Positions 1 through 6,409 of a DNA stretch of 9,646 bases are shown one piece after another. The notes under the pieces were generated by a model. The model was not told the origin of the DNA and made no database searches. It saw nothing but the letters and a program-made list of their open reading frames with translations. The DNA is from a bacterium (GTDB lineage: Bacteria; Babelota; Babeliae; Babelales; RVW-14): NCBI GenBank assembly GCA_023249955.1, contig JAHFBR010000033.1, forward strand, positions 1-9,646. Reading direction: 5' to 3'. Both the position numbers and the translations under genes were made by a program. Position 1 is the first letter of the stretch; each line of letters begins with the position of its first letter.

Positions 1-98
<98 letters not shown>

Positions 99-108
99 AG
101 AATTTCAT

Positions 109-143
109 GAGATCCTCATCTCTCAGGTAATTTGTATTACCTG
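109..143 (-). other. 16S rRNA leader hairpins
   Basis: Two small hairpins lie in the transcribed leader just upstream of 16S. One pairs 124-131 with 136-143 (CAGGTAAT/ATTACCTG, 8 bp, 4-nt loop). The other pairs 109-113 with 118-122 (GAGAT/ATCTC, 5 bp, 4-nt loop). Leaders of rRNA operons commonly carry such structures for antitermination or precursor processing. Which role applies here cannot be told from sequence alone. Confidence 0.5.
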
Positions 144-199
144 CGTCTATATCAACGCATATGTCAAAGATAGAAATTTTGTATCAAATGATGGGAAAA

Positions 200-228
200 A
201 TTATACCCGCAATTAAGAGGTGTTGCAA
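200..228 (-). promoter_or_regulatory. rRNA operon promoter
   Basis: On the minus strand a TTGCAA -35 box (228-223) and a perfect TATAAT -10 box (205-200) are separated by exactly 17 nt. Transcription would start near 193 and leave a leader of about 95 nt before the mature 16S end. The position and near-consensus quality fit a strong rRNA promoter. I saw no second promoter of equal quality; a TTGACA at 167-162 has no -10 box at the right distance. Confidence 0.8.
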
Positions 229-281
229 GCGGTATTATTAAAAAATCACACATTTTCCCCCTATTTTTGTTGCCCGGATTA

Positions 282-311
282 TTGACTATTTGTAATCTAA
301 TCTGGTAGGGT
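282..311 (+). promoter_or_regulatory. Possible promoter of the 67-residue gene
   Basis: TTGACT (282-287) is followed after 18 nt by TAGGGT (306-311), which is preceded by TG at 303-304 in the extended -10 position. The -10 box matches the consensus at only three of six bases, so this is tentative. It would be divergent from the rRNA promoter, with about 50 bp between the two -35 boxes. Confidence 0.3.
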
Positions 312-353
312 AGGTATAGGAGACAGAAGAAACAGCCTAAAACAGGGGAAATC

Positions 354-557
354 ATGTCAAAAGTGAACAAATTGAGCAAAAGCCACCTTTTAAACCACGT
401 GCCTACGCGCGACGAGTATGAAGATGGCAACCCAAAAACCAAGAAATCTAAGAAGCTGAATAAAAACGAGCTTTCCAGCAAAAACCGCCACGGCCACTTC
501 TCTAAAACACATATCTGGCCGTTCAGAAATGAGAACAAAAAGGGCCGCAAGGTCTAA
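354..557 (+). CDS. Small lysine-rich hypothetical protein (67 aa)
   Basis: I do not recognise this protein. It is 67 residues long, strongly basic and hydrophilic, with many Lys, Asn, Ser and Arg residues. A Lys-rich block near residues 28-38 is followed by the motif HFSKTHIWPFRNE and a basic C-terminus (NKKGRKV). It has no signal peptide and no membrane segment. The ATG at 354 is preceded by AGGGGA (344-349), a reasonable ribosome binding site with short spacing. The composition would suit a nucleic-acid- or ribosome-binding protein, but that is inference only. A 128-codon open frame runs antisense across it (550-164). That frame covers the rRNA promoter and looks like a shadow. The gene stands alone between the divergent rRNA promoter and prfB. 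Confidence 0.6.
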   Translation: MSKVNKLSKSHLLNHVPTRDEYEDGNPKTKKSKKLNKNELSSKNRHGHFSKTHIWPFRNENKKGRKV

Positions 558-579
558 GGCGTGCACTCCCTAATTTTCG

Positions 580-588
580 TGATATACT
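580..588 (+). promoter_or_regulatory. Extended -10 promoter for prfB-tilS
   Basis: TG at 580-581, one base, then TATACT at 583-588 form an extended -10 element. No convincing -35 box lies 16-18 nt upstream (GTGCAC at 561-566 is poor), which extended -10 promoters tolerate. Transcription would start near 595, giving a leader of about 42 nt to the ATG at 637. The same TATACT hexamer occurs in the dnaJ promoter of this window. Confidence 0.5.
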
Positions 589-626
589 GAGCGAAGTGTT
601 AAAATTTAACCATCACCTCGCTCAGT
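586..626. repeat. Inverted repeat over the prfB promoter and leader
   Basis: A perfect 9-bp inverted repeat, ACTGAGCGA (586-594) and TCGCTCAGT (618-626), flanks a 23-bp spacer. Inside it, after one mismatch, GTG (596-598) can pair with CAC (614-616). The left arm overlaps the last bases of the -10 box and lies mostly upstream of the predicted start point. The symmetry is therefore better placed to act in DNA (an operator) than as an RNA hairpin. No T-run follows, so it is not an intrinsic terminator. Confidence 0.45.
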
Positions 627-636
627 GGTCAAAACT

Positions 637-1725
637 ATGTTGCTTGATGAATTACGCGAACAGTTAAAAAATCGCCAAGACGATATCACCGCCATCCGTT
701 CATTTTGGCACAACGCAAAGCTTGCCGAAAAATTTGCTGAACTTGATGCGCAGGTTAACGCCGAAGATTTTTGGAAAAACCCTCAGCGTGACCCAATTCT
801 GGTGCAACACCGAAAACTCAGAATCTTGGTCGAAGAGTATCACATCGTCGACAAGCAGTACGCAGACCTCAGTGAGCTGGTAGAATTTTTTAAAGATAAC
901 GAACAAGAGCTGGCAAGCATCAAAAGTGATGTTGCAGCCCTTTGCAAAAAAATCACCAAATTCAAAATCCAACTCATTCTTAATAAAGAAGAAGATTCCA
1001 AAAACTGTTACGTCAGCATCAACGCAGGCGCCGGCGGCACCGAGTCGCAGGATTGGGCCCAAATGCTGTTGCGCATGTACCTACGCTTTTGTGAACGCGA
1101 AGAGTTTAAGGTTGATATTCTTGATTATCAAAACGGCGAAGAGGCCGGCATAAAATCGGCAACCTTGTTTGTTCGCGGGGCCAACGCCTTTGGCTTTTTG
1201 AAAGCAGAAAACGGCATTCATCGTCTGGTGCGCATCTCACCCTTCGACTCAAACAAACGCCGCCACACCTCATTTGCGGGAGTTTCAGTCACATCAGAAG
1301 TTGAAGACGAAAAAGTCGAAGTCAGCGAAACCGATCTTAGAATTGACACCTATCGTGCCGGTGGCGCTGGCGGCCAGCACGTTAACAAAACAGAGTCAGC
1401 TGTTCGCATTACCCACATCCCCAGCGGCATTGTGGTGCAGTGCCAAAACGAACGTTCACAAGGGCAAAACAAACACATTGCCATGAAGATGCTTAAGGCG
1501 CGTCTGATTCAAAAGCAACAAGAAGAAAAGAAGGCAAAAGAAGACGCCATCGAGAAGAAAAAAATTGAGTGGGGTTCACAAATTCGTTCGTACGTTCTGC
1601 ATCCTTACAAAATGGTTAAAGACCACAGAACAGATCTTGAATCACCACGTCCCGACGATGTTTTGGATGGCGACTTGATGCCGTTTATAGAGACGTATCT
1701 GTTGATGACGGCAAAGAACACATAG
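637..1725 (+). CDS. prfB: Peptide chain release factor 2 (RF2)
   Basis: RF2 recognises UAA and UGA stop codons in the ribosomal A site and triggers peptide release. The family hallmarks are visible. The SPF tripeptide that reads UGA/UAA is at residues 201-203 within RISPFDSN. The catalytic GGQ is at 245-247 within GAGGQHVNKTESAVRITH. An AGAGGTESQDWAQMLLRMY block lies upstream, and the C-terminus reads GSQIRSYVLHPYKMVKDHRT. Length is 362 residues, normal for RF2. I chose ATG 637 because it gives an N-terminus matching typical RF2 proteins in length. GTG 625 in the same frame would add four residues, and neither start has a clear Shine-Dalgarno. The usual programmed +1 frameshift site is missing: the equivalent place (703-709) reads TTTTGGC and the frame is continuous. 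tilS follows 5 bp later. Confidence 0.97.
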   Translation: MLLDELREQLKNRQDDITAIRSFWHNAKLAEKFAELDAQVNAEDFWKNPQRDPILVQHRKLRILVEEYHIVDKQYADLSELVEFFKDNEQELASIKSDVAALCKKITKFKIQLILNKEEDSKNCYVSINAGAGGTESQDWAQMLLRMYLRFCEREEFKVDILDYQNGEEAGIKSATLFVRGANAFGFLKAENGIHRLVRISPFDSNKRRHTSFAGVSVTSEVEDEKVEVSETDLRIDTYRAGGAGGQHVNKTESAVRITHIPSGIVVQCQNERSQGQNKHIAMKMLKARLIQKQQEEKKAKEDAIEKKKIEWGSQIRSYVLHPYKMVKDHRTDLESPRPDDVLDGDLMPFIETYLLMTAKNT

Positions 1726-1730
1726 TCGTC

Positions 1731-2708
1731 ATGATTTTTGAAGCAGCACAAAAAAAAACATCCTCTCTCATCGCGCAACACACGCACACCACTCCCACCG
1801 TCATTCTTGGTTTATCAGGCGGGCCGGACTCCGTATTTTTATATCATGTTTTGCGCCAACTACACGAACAAAAAATTTTACACCTGATCGCCGCACATCT
1901 TGATCATGGATGGCGGGCAAACTCGGCAGACGATGCACTGTTTTGCAAAAACTTGTGCACAGAGCACGCCATTACATTTGTCAGTGCACAGGCCAAAGAG
2001 TTCTCTCCAACCAAAAAATATAACGGCTCACTGGAAGAGCACGGTCGAATAATGCGTCGTCTCTTTTTTGAACAAACACTGCAACAACACAACGCTCACT
2101 TTATTGCGCTGGCACACCATCTTGATGACCAAGAAGAGACCTTTTTTATTCGTTTGATCCGTGGCACTACGCTCCAAGGCCTGCACGGCATGGATCCGGT
2201 GGACGGTATTTACATCAGACCACTGCTTGATTATAAAAAAACCGAGATCTTAAAATATCTTGAGCAGCATAAACTTGCTTACGTTATCGATCCAAGCAAC
2301 GAATCAGAAAAATTCTTGCGCAACAGCATCAGAAAAAATGTTATCCCAGCGCTACGATCATGCGACAATCGCTTTGACGAAAACTTTAGCCACAGCGTTG
2401 CCATGCTCAAAGCCGAAGATGCGTTTCTGGCAAAGTTGACTCAACAAACTTTTGACCAGATTTTTGTGCTCAACCAAGAAACAAAACATCACGTCGGCAA
2501 TCTACAACTTTTCAAGCAACAGGATGCTGTCTTGCAACAACGCATCGTACTGGCATGGTTGATTCATGCACGTGCTCCTTTGACACCAAGCTCTAACTTG
2601 GTTGCCGAAATCCTGCGCTTTTTAAGCAATCCCCATGGCGGATCGCATCGCATTGGCACCACGGTCACCCTTCACAAAAAACAACAGTCGTTTTGGATTG
2701 AATTATAG
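1731..2708 (+). CDS. tilS: tRNA(Ile)-lysidine synthetase
   Basis: TilS joins lysine to C34 of the CAU-anticodon tRNA(Ile) in an ATP-dependent reaction. This switches the tRNA from Met to Ile identity and makes it read AUA. The N-type ATP pyrophosphatase P-loop SGGPDS is at residues 29-34. AHLDHGWR (55-62), LAHHLDDQEETFFIRLIRG and the downstream DPSNE...FLRNSIRKNVIPAL block are all typical of TilS. At 325 residues it belongs to the shorter TilS forms; the C-terminal third is poorly conserved. The ATG lies 5 bp after the prfB stop with no obvious Shine-Dalgarno, which suggests co-transcription and translational coupling. The enzyme is cytosolic and normally essential. Confidence 0.94.
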   Translation: MIFEAAQKKTSSLIAQHTHTTPTVILGLSGGPDSVFLYHVLRQLHEQKILHLIAAHLDHGWRANSADDALFCKNLCTEHAITFVSAQAKEFSPTKKYNGSLEEHGRIMRRLFFEQTLQQHNAHFIALAHHLDDQEETFFIRLIRGTTLQGLHGMDPVDGIYIRPLLDYKKTEILKYLEQHKLAYVIDPSNESEKFLRNSIRKNVIPALRSCDNRFDENFSHSVAMLKAEDAFLAKLTQQTFDQIFVLNQETKHHVGNLQLFKQQDAVLQQRIVLAWLIHARAPLTPSSNLVAEILRFLSNPHGGSHRIGTTVTLHKKQQSFWIEL

Positions 2709-2718
2709 CGATTGCTAT

Positions 2719-2748
2719 TTGACACATTCACGCTCGGTCCGGTAGTCT
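2719..2748 (+). promoter_or_regulatory. Possible promoter of the TonB-like gene
   Basis: A perfect TTGACA -35 box (2719-2724) is followed after 18 nt by TAGTCT (2743-2748), which matches the -10 consensus at three of six positions. It lies between the tilS stop and the next start, where a promoter is expected. CATACT at 2754-2759 resembles a -10 box better but is too far from the TTGACA. Confidence 0.4.
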
Positions 2749-2776
2749 TACAGCATACTGCTACTAAAGGGAGAGC

Positions 2777-4126
2777 ATGCAAATCGAAAACGATGAAAAA
2801 AACAACAAGCGCCGATTATCCACAGCCTTGCGCATTCTTCTGTATTTTCTTTTCTCCGTTGCACTTCATCTTATTTTTGTAGGATCTTTTTTTCATTACG
2901 GCTTTCATAAACGCGCCGCTTCGTGGTGGCAATCGTTCACCAAACGCATGCCTCAGCAGCGGCAAGCCGACATCAAAAAATATTATCAGGAGCGCCGCCA
3001 GGCACTTGCACAAAGCCTACAATCAATCAAAACCGATAAGCAAAATAATCTGCCTGCCCGGCTTCGTGCTCCAAAATCAAATTTTGGGTGGGTGATGTTT
3101 GATGAACCACCGCAACAAAAGCAGGCTGATCATAAACTTGAAATTCCTACAACACTTGATGGCGACGTAGGCGAAGCACAGGCCCCCGTCGCAACCGAGG
3201 GCACACCCGTGCCACCCGAGCAGGCAAAATTGCCGACGACGGCGCACATAACCAAGCCAGCAGAACCCGCACCCCTCGATACACTCGTCTCCGCTCCTGC
3301 AGATCCGGTCATGGTGAGCCCCGTCGAACCACGTCGGGCACTCGGGGCAAGCGGGACTGACGATACGCAGCCTGTGCCAAAACAAACAACCGAAGAAAAA
3401 AAACCAGCAGCTTCTTCGACTCCATTCGCTTCGAGTGCACCCGAACAGGGTGCGTATCGAGAAGAGCGAACGGTAGCAAAAGCAGAACCACACGCCCCAT
3501 CCCGCGAAGAGCGCATCGCCCAAATCCGCGATATGCAAAGCCGTGTTGCATCATTTGAAGCAGGCAAAATGCCGTCACCAAGTCAACAGCAGTTACCACC
3601 CGTTACTCTACCCCAAACTCAGGAAGTCCGCGCAGACCGCCTCGTTGGTGGCACCGGCGGCATTCGCGTCCGTGGCGCACGCAGCGAAACAGAAACCAAG
3701 CCGCAACGCAGCATTATTGCGCTGACCAAGGGCTTTGTTGAAAAATGGGATGGTGAAGAGGGAACCGATCTGATTGACCGCGATGGCGATCCAAACAAAC
3801 GCCCATCGTTTGAAGAGCTTAAATATCTTTCGTACGAGGCGAAGATTAACTGGTGCCTGCAAGCTTCGTGGAAGCAAAACTTTAGCCAGCGCTCGTCTCA
3901 GCGCGTGCAAGAAGGCGAAGCGGTCATTGAATTTGTCCTGGATAAGCATGGAGCGCTGCAATCATGCACCCTGCTGCAGACAACCGGCTTCCAGGAACTT
4001 GATACCATGATCATGAAAAATATGAAGTTCGCTAGCCCCTTTCCGCCACTACCCAAACATTTTGGAACCAATACCTACCGTACTGGACGCATCATTCAGG
4101 TACGCTCAACCAAATTTAATTTTTAA
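2777..4126 (+). CDS. TonB/TolA-family energy transducer-like protein
   Basis: This 449-residue protein has the TonB/TolA layout. It has a short cytoplasmic N-terminus, one membrane helix at about residues 16-41, a long low-complexity Pro/Ala/Glu/Lys periplasmic region (about 95-330), and a folded C-terminal domain. The helix contains S27-V-A-L-H31. That matches the Ser-x3-His motif by which TonB and TolA contact their proton-driven ExbB/ExbD or TolQ/TolR partners. The C-terminal part (about 350-449) has the TonB C-terminal pattern: EFVLDKHGALQSCTLLQTTG, then a helix, then PFPPLP at 421-426. AAGGGAG just before ATG 2777 is the ribosome binding site. No exbB/exbD, tolQ/tolR or receptor gene is in view, so TonB and TolA cannot be told apart. 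The linker DNA is more GC-rich than its neighbours, which opens long antisense frames. Confidence 0.8.
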   Translation: MQIENDEKNNKRRLSTALRILLYFLFSVALHLIFVGSFFHYGFHKRAASWWQSFTKRMPQQRQADIKKYYQERRQALAQSLQSIKTDKQNNLPARLRAPKSNFGWVMFDEPPQQKQADHKLEIPTTLDGDVGEAQAPVATEGTPVPPEQAKLPTTAHITKPAEPAPLDTLVSAPADPVMVSPVEPRRALGASGTDDTQPVPKQTTEEKKPAASSTPFASSAPEQGAYREERTVAKAEPHAPSREERIAQIRDMQSRVASFEAGKMPSPSQQQLPPVTLPQTQEVRADRLVGGTGGIRVRGARSETETKPQRSIIALTKGFVEKWDGEEGTDLIDRDGDPNKRPSFEELKYLSYEAKINWCLQASWKQNFSQRSSQRVQEGEAVIEFVLDKHGALQSCTLLQTTGFQELDTMIMKNMKFASPFPPLPKHFGTNTYRTGRIIQVRSTKFNF

Positions 4127-4132
4127 AACCCC

Positions 4133-4236
4133 CGTATGCACCCTTCGAGACGCTGCTTACGCAGCTCCTCAGGGCGAACGGGATGTGTGTTCCGTTCGTG
4201 GTGAGGAGAGCCGTCAGGCTCATCTCGAACCATACG
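4133..4236. repeat. Cloverleaf-like palindromic element 1
   Basis: An imperfect palindrome of about 104 bp begins 6 bp after the TonB-like stop codon. Pairs sharing one centre (4186/4187) are TTCGAGA (4144-4150) with TCTCGAA (4223-4229), CCTCA (4167-4171) with TGAGG (4202-4206), and CGAACGG (4175-4181) with CCGTTCG (4192-4198). CGTATG (4133-4138) and CATACG (4231-4236) close the ends, shifted by four bases. Each arm also carries its own hairpin: GCTGC-TTAC-GCAGC (4152-4165) on the left and GAGCC-GTCA-GGCTC (4208-4221) on the right. Together they draw a three-armed cloverleaf. It resembles dispersed intergenic palindromes of many bacterial genomes. It may also help end the upstream transcript, although no T-run follows. 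Confidence 0.75.
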
Positions 4237-4302
4237 AACGAGAAGCTCCGCATTGTGCCAGTTTGCGCACTTTCCGAAACAGCCTTTGGCAATCCCTTTA
4301 TT

Positions 4303-4331
4303 TTGATTCTTGCAAAACTGTAAAATAAAAA
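4303..4331 (+). promoter_or_regulatory. Weak candidate promoter before the exported protein
   Basis: TTGATT (4303-4308) and TAAAAA (4326-4331) are 17 nt apart in an AT-rich stretch between the palindromic element and the next gene. Both boxes are partial matches. An overlapping alternative is TTGCAA (4310-4315) with TAGTAA (4332-4337) at 16 nt. A promoter in this stretch is likely; the exact boxes are uncertain. Confidence 0.25.
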
Positions 4332-4374
4332 TAGTAACAATGCGAATGGTTTTGGGGTTATGGCGGGGGCTGCC

Positions 4375-4890
4375 ATGAAAAAAATAGTATTTTTATTGCT
4401 TACGTACTGCTTTGCATGCTCCTATCAGGGACATGCTCTTGTTGAAACAAACAAAACATTTAACCACGATTTTTTCTCACTCAGCACAACAAGCACCTGG
4501 AAAGAGTATCGACTGCACGTTGCTCACAGCAGCTTGGATAAAAAGAAATGGGCATGGGCCTGCTCTTTGACACTCAGAAGCAAGCAACCTATCAAACTGA
4601 CAACACTCACTTTAAAATGGCAGGGGCTACCCTTAACGCACCTTGCCGCTTCGTTGTATCAAAAAAAAGAGCGCGAGCATTCGGTCATTCCCATCGAGCA
4701 GAATCTGGTCTGCGAGGGCAAATGGAATGCGCAACAACAACAGCTTGTTTTTACTCTGGACGAAAAAATTGTTGCTGTGAACAAGTATCATTTACTCTTG
4801 AGCTTCCCCAATAAGCTTGAGCACCGCGTTAAAAGCGGTAGCTTTGTTGTTGAAAAGATGGAAACACGGGAGCTTTGCAAAAAGGATTAA
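4375..4890 (+). CDS. Probable exported protein of unknown function
   Basis: I do not recognise the family. From ATG 4375 the product is 171 residues. It starts with MKKIVFLLLTYCFACSYQGHA, a classical signal peptide with two lysines, a hydrophobic core and a likely signal peptidase I site after A21. A Cys sits in the region but the sequence before it is not a proper lipobox. The mature part alternates polar and hydrophobic residues in a way that suggests beta strands, with several Trp residues. It has no further membrane segment. An in-frame ATG at 4360 would put five residues (MAGAA) before the signal. I prefer 4375 because of the KK start and the G-rich stretch at 4365-4369. It ends 83 bp before the FAD enzyme and may be part of that operon. 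Confidence 0.7.
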   Translation: MKKIVFLLLTYCFACSYQGHALVETNKTFNHDFFSLSTTSTWKEYRLHVAHSSLDKKKWAWACSLTLRSKQPIKLTTLTLKWQGLPLTHLAASLYQKKEREHSVIPIEQNLVCEGKWNAQQQQLVFTLDEKIVAVNKYHLLLSFPNKLEHRVKSGSFVVEKMETRELCKKD

Positions 4891-4898
4891 GAGCCATA

Positions 4899-4926
4899 TT
4901 GCGTTCATCCGGCATCTTGTTATTCT
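4899..4926 (+). promoter_or_regulatory. Weak candidate internal promoter before the FAD enzyme
   Basis: TTGCGT (4899-4904) and TATTCT (4921-4926) are 16 nt apart in the 83-bp gap before the FAD-dependent enzyme. The same TATTCT hexamer serves the tRNA-Leu promoter. The -35 box is poor, so read-through from the upstream gene is equally likely. Confidence 0.3.
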
Positions 4927-4973
4927 TAGAAGATACAACACATTGCTTACCATCATCACAAAAGGGAGAATGC

Positions 4974-6365
4974 GTGGCTGAAATCGTTGTTGTAGGCGCT
5001 GGCCTTACGGGACTCAGCACTGCGTATCATTTAGAAAAGCTCGGTTTTTTTGATTACAAAATTTTTGACAAAAATGGCCGCCCGGGAGGGCTGCTTCAAT
5101 CGACCCAGCAAGACGGTTTCACCTTTGATTATACCGGCCACTTGCTGCACATCAGTGATCCCAACTTTTTTCAGTTTTTAGATACCGTCGCCGGCATCAA
5201 TAATTTTCACCTGGTCGAACGCAAGACCGGCATCTTTTCACACAACGTGACAACCGACTACCCCTTTCAGATCAACCTTTTTGGCCTTCCCATTGACGTT
5301 GCTGCCGAGTGCATCGAAGGTTATGTTAAACGCTCCACACACATCAAGAAGCCCACCAACTTTCATGACTGGGTGCTAAAACATTTTGGCGCCGGTTTGG
5401 GCAAGCACTTTTTCTTTCCGTACAACAAAAAACTTTTGGCGTGCGATCTGAAAAAAATACATCCCAGCTGGACCGGACGCTTTGTTCCATCAACCAGTCT
5501 GCAAGCCATCATCAAAGGCACCATCGAAAAAAAACCACCGGCAGGCATTGGATATAACAGCAGTTTTTATTATCCCAAAAAAGACGGGATCGAGTTTATC
5601 ATCAAGCAAGTGGCATCTAAGATTGCTAATCGCATTCAGGTAAATCATCAGGTTGCACACATTGACACCATGCGTAAGATTGTTTTTTTTAGCAACGGGC
5701 ACCAAGAGCCCTATCGCTATCTTGTTTCCACCATGCCCCTCAATCACCTGCTCACTACGTGCAGCACATCAACACAACACACGTTGCAGCAGGCTGCACC
5801 AAAACTTTTGTGCAATGCGGTGGTGAATATCAATCTGGGTTTTAGTGTTGATAGCTTGCTGCCCATGCACTGGATTTATTTCCCAGAAAAAGTTTTCCCA
5901 TTTTACCGCTTGGGCTTTTGGCACAATGTTTCCCCCGCCTCAGTCCCAGCCGGCAACACGGCCATTTACGGCGAGTTTGCCTATCTGCCCAACACCACCC
6001 CTGAACAAAAAAAATCATCACTTATTGCACAAACGCGTAAAAAAATTTTAGAATTTCTTAAACTCCAAGAACATCATGTGGTTTGTGAAAAAGTACTTCA
6101 CCTGCCACACGCGTATGTGACGTATGATATGTGGAGAGAAAAAAATCTTCCTAAACTTTTGACGCAGTTAAAGACTATGGATATTTACTCAACCGGCCGC
6201 TATGGCGCATGGAAATACTCCAGCATGCAAGAAGCGTTTCTTGATGGTAAAGGCGTTGCCGAGACATTGCACGCACTCTTTCAACCAACCATCATGCCGG
6301 CCAGGCGCGATACAACCATACTCACAAGCACCACCAAGACGGCAAGGAGCACCATCGTTCAGTAG
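4974..6365 (+). CDS. FAD-dependent amine-oxidase/HemY-like oxidoreductase
   Basis: The product (463 residues) belongs to the FAD/NAD(P)-binding Rossmann superfamily that holds protoporphyrinogen oxidase, amine oxidases and UDP-galactopyranose mutase. The dinucleotide motif GAGLTG is at residues 8-13. The second FAD motif follows as an acidic strand end plus PGG (FDKNGRPGGLLQS). The C-terminal FAD-contact segment reads GRYGAWKYSSMQEAFLDGKG. The blocks DYTGHLLHI, TDYPFQINLFGLP and FFFPYNKKLLA are typical of a subgroup often found in polysaccharide clusters. I therefore favour a sugar-nucleotide or lipid-sugar substrate over heme, but this is inference. Start: GTG 4974 has AGGGAG (4963-4968) five bases upstream and places GxGxxG at the normal distance. 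The open frame extends back to a TTG at 4875 that overlaps the upstream gene and is unlikely. The epimerase follows after 44 bp. Confidence 0.85.
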   Translation: MAEIVVVGAGLTGLSTAYHLEKLGFFDYKIFDKNGRPGGLLQSTQQDGFTFDYTGHLLHISDPNFFQFLDTVAGINNFHLVERKTGIFSHNVTTDYPFQINLFGLPIDVAAECIEGYVKRSTHIKKPTNFHDWVLKHFGAGLGKHFFFPYNKKLLACDLKKIHPSWTGRFVPSTSLQAIIKGTIEKKPPAGIGYNSSFYYPKKDGIEFIIKQVASKIANRIQVNHQVAHIDTMRKIVFFSNGHQEPYRYLVSTMPLNHLLTTCSTSTQHTLQQAAPKLLCNAVVNINLGFSVDSLLPMHWIYFPEKVFPFYRLGFWHNVSPASVPAGNTAIYGEFAYLPNTTPEQKKSSLIAQTRKKILEFLKLQEHHVVCEKVLHLPHAYVTYDMWREKNLPKLLTQLKTMDIYSTGRYGAWKYSSMQEAFLDGKGVAETLHALFQPTIMPARRDTTILTSTTKTARSTIVQ

Positions 6366-6394
6366 ATCTTACACAGCTATTTTTTGAAGAGAAA

Positions 6395-6400
6395 AAGGAG
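6395..6400 (+). promoter_or_regulatory. Ribosome binding site of the epimerase
   Basis: AAGGAG is the best Shine-Dalgarno match in the window. It lies 6 nt before a GTG (6407) and 9 nt before an adjacent in-frame ATG (6410), so both are usable. I took the ATG. Confidence 0.6.
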
Positions 6401-6409
6401 AAGTAGGTG

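Noticed and set aside
162..167. TTGACA on the minus strand as a second rRNA promoter
   Set aside because: No -10 box lies 15-19 nt downstream.
164..550. 128-codon open frame on the minus strand
   Set aside because: It runs antisense to the 67-residue gene and across the rRNA promoter. The translation is an artificial-looking Phe/Leu-rich sequence that mirrors the Lys-rich gene on the other strand.
3077..3599. Long minus-strand frames (153, 145 and 96 codons) inside the TonB-like gene
   Set aside because: They are mirrors of the GC-rich Pro/Ala/Glu linker, overlap one another in different frames, and have no recognisable domain.
4062..4328. 88-codon plus-strand frame and 86-codon minus-strand frame across palindromic element 1
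   Set aside because: They arise from the end of the TonB-like gene in another frame plus the palindrome, with no family resemblance.
4875..4973. Upstream extension of the FAD enzyme from TTG
   Set aside because: It overlaps the previous gene, has no ribosome binding site, and would put 33 unrelated residues before the N-terminal nucleotide-binding strand. GTG 4974 has a good Shine-Dalgarno.
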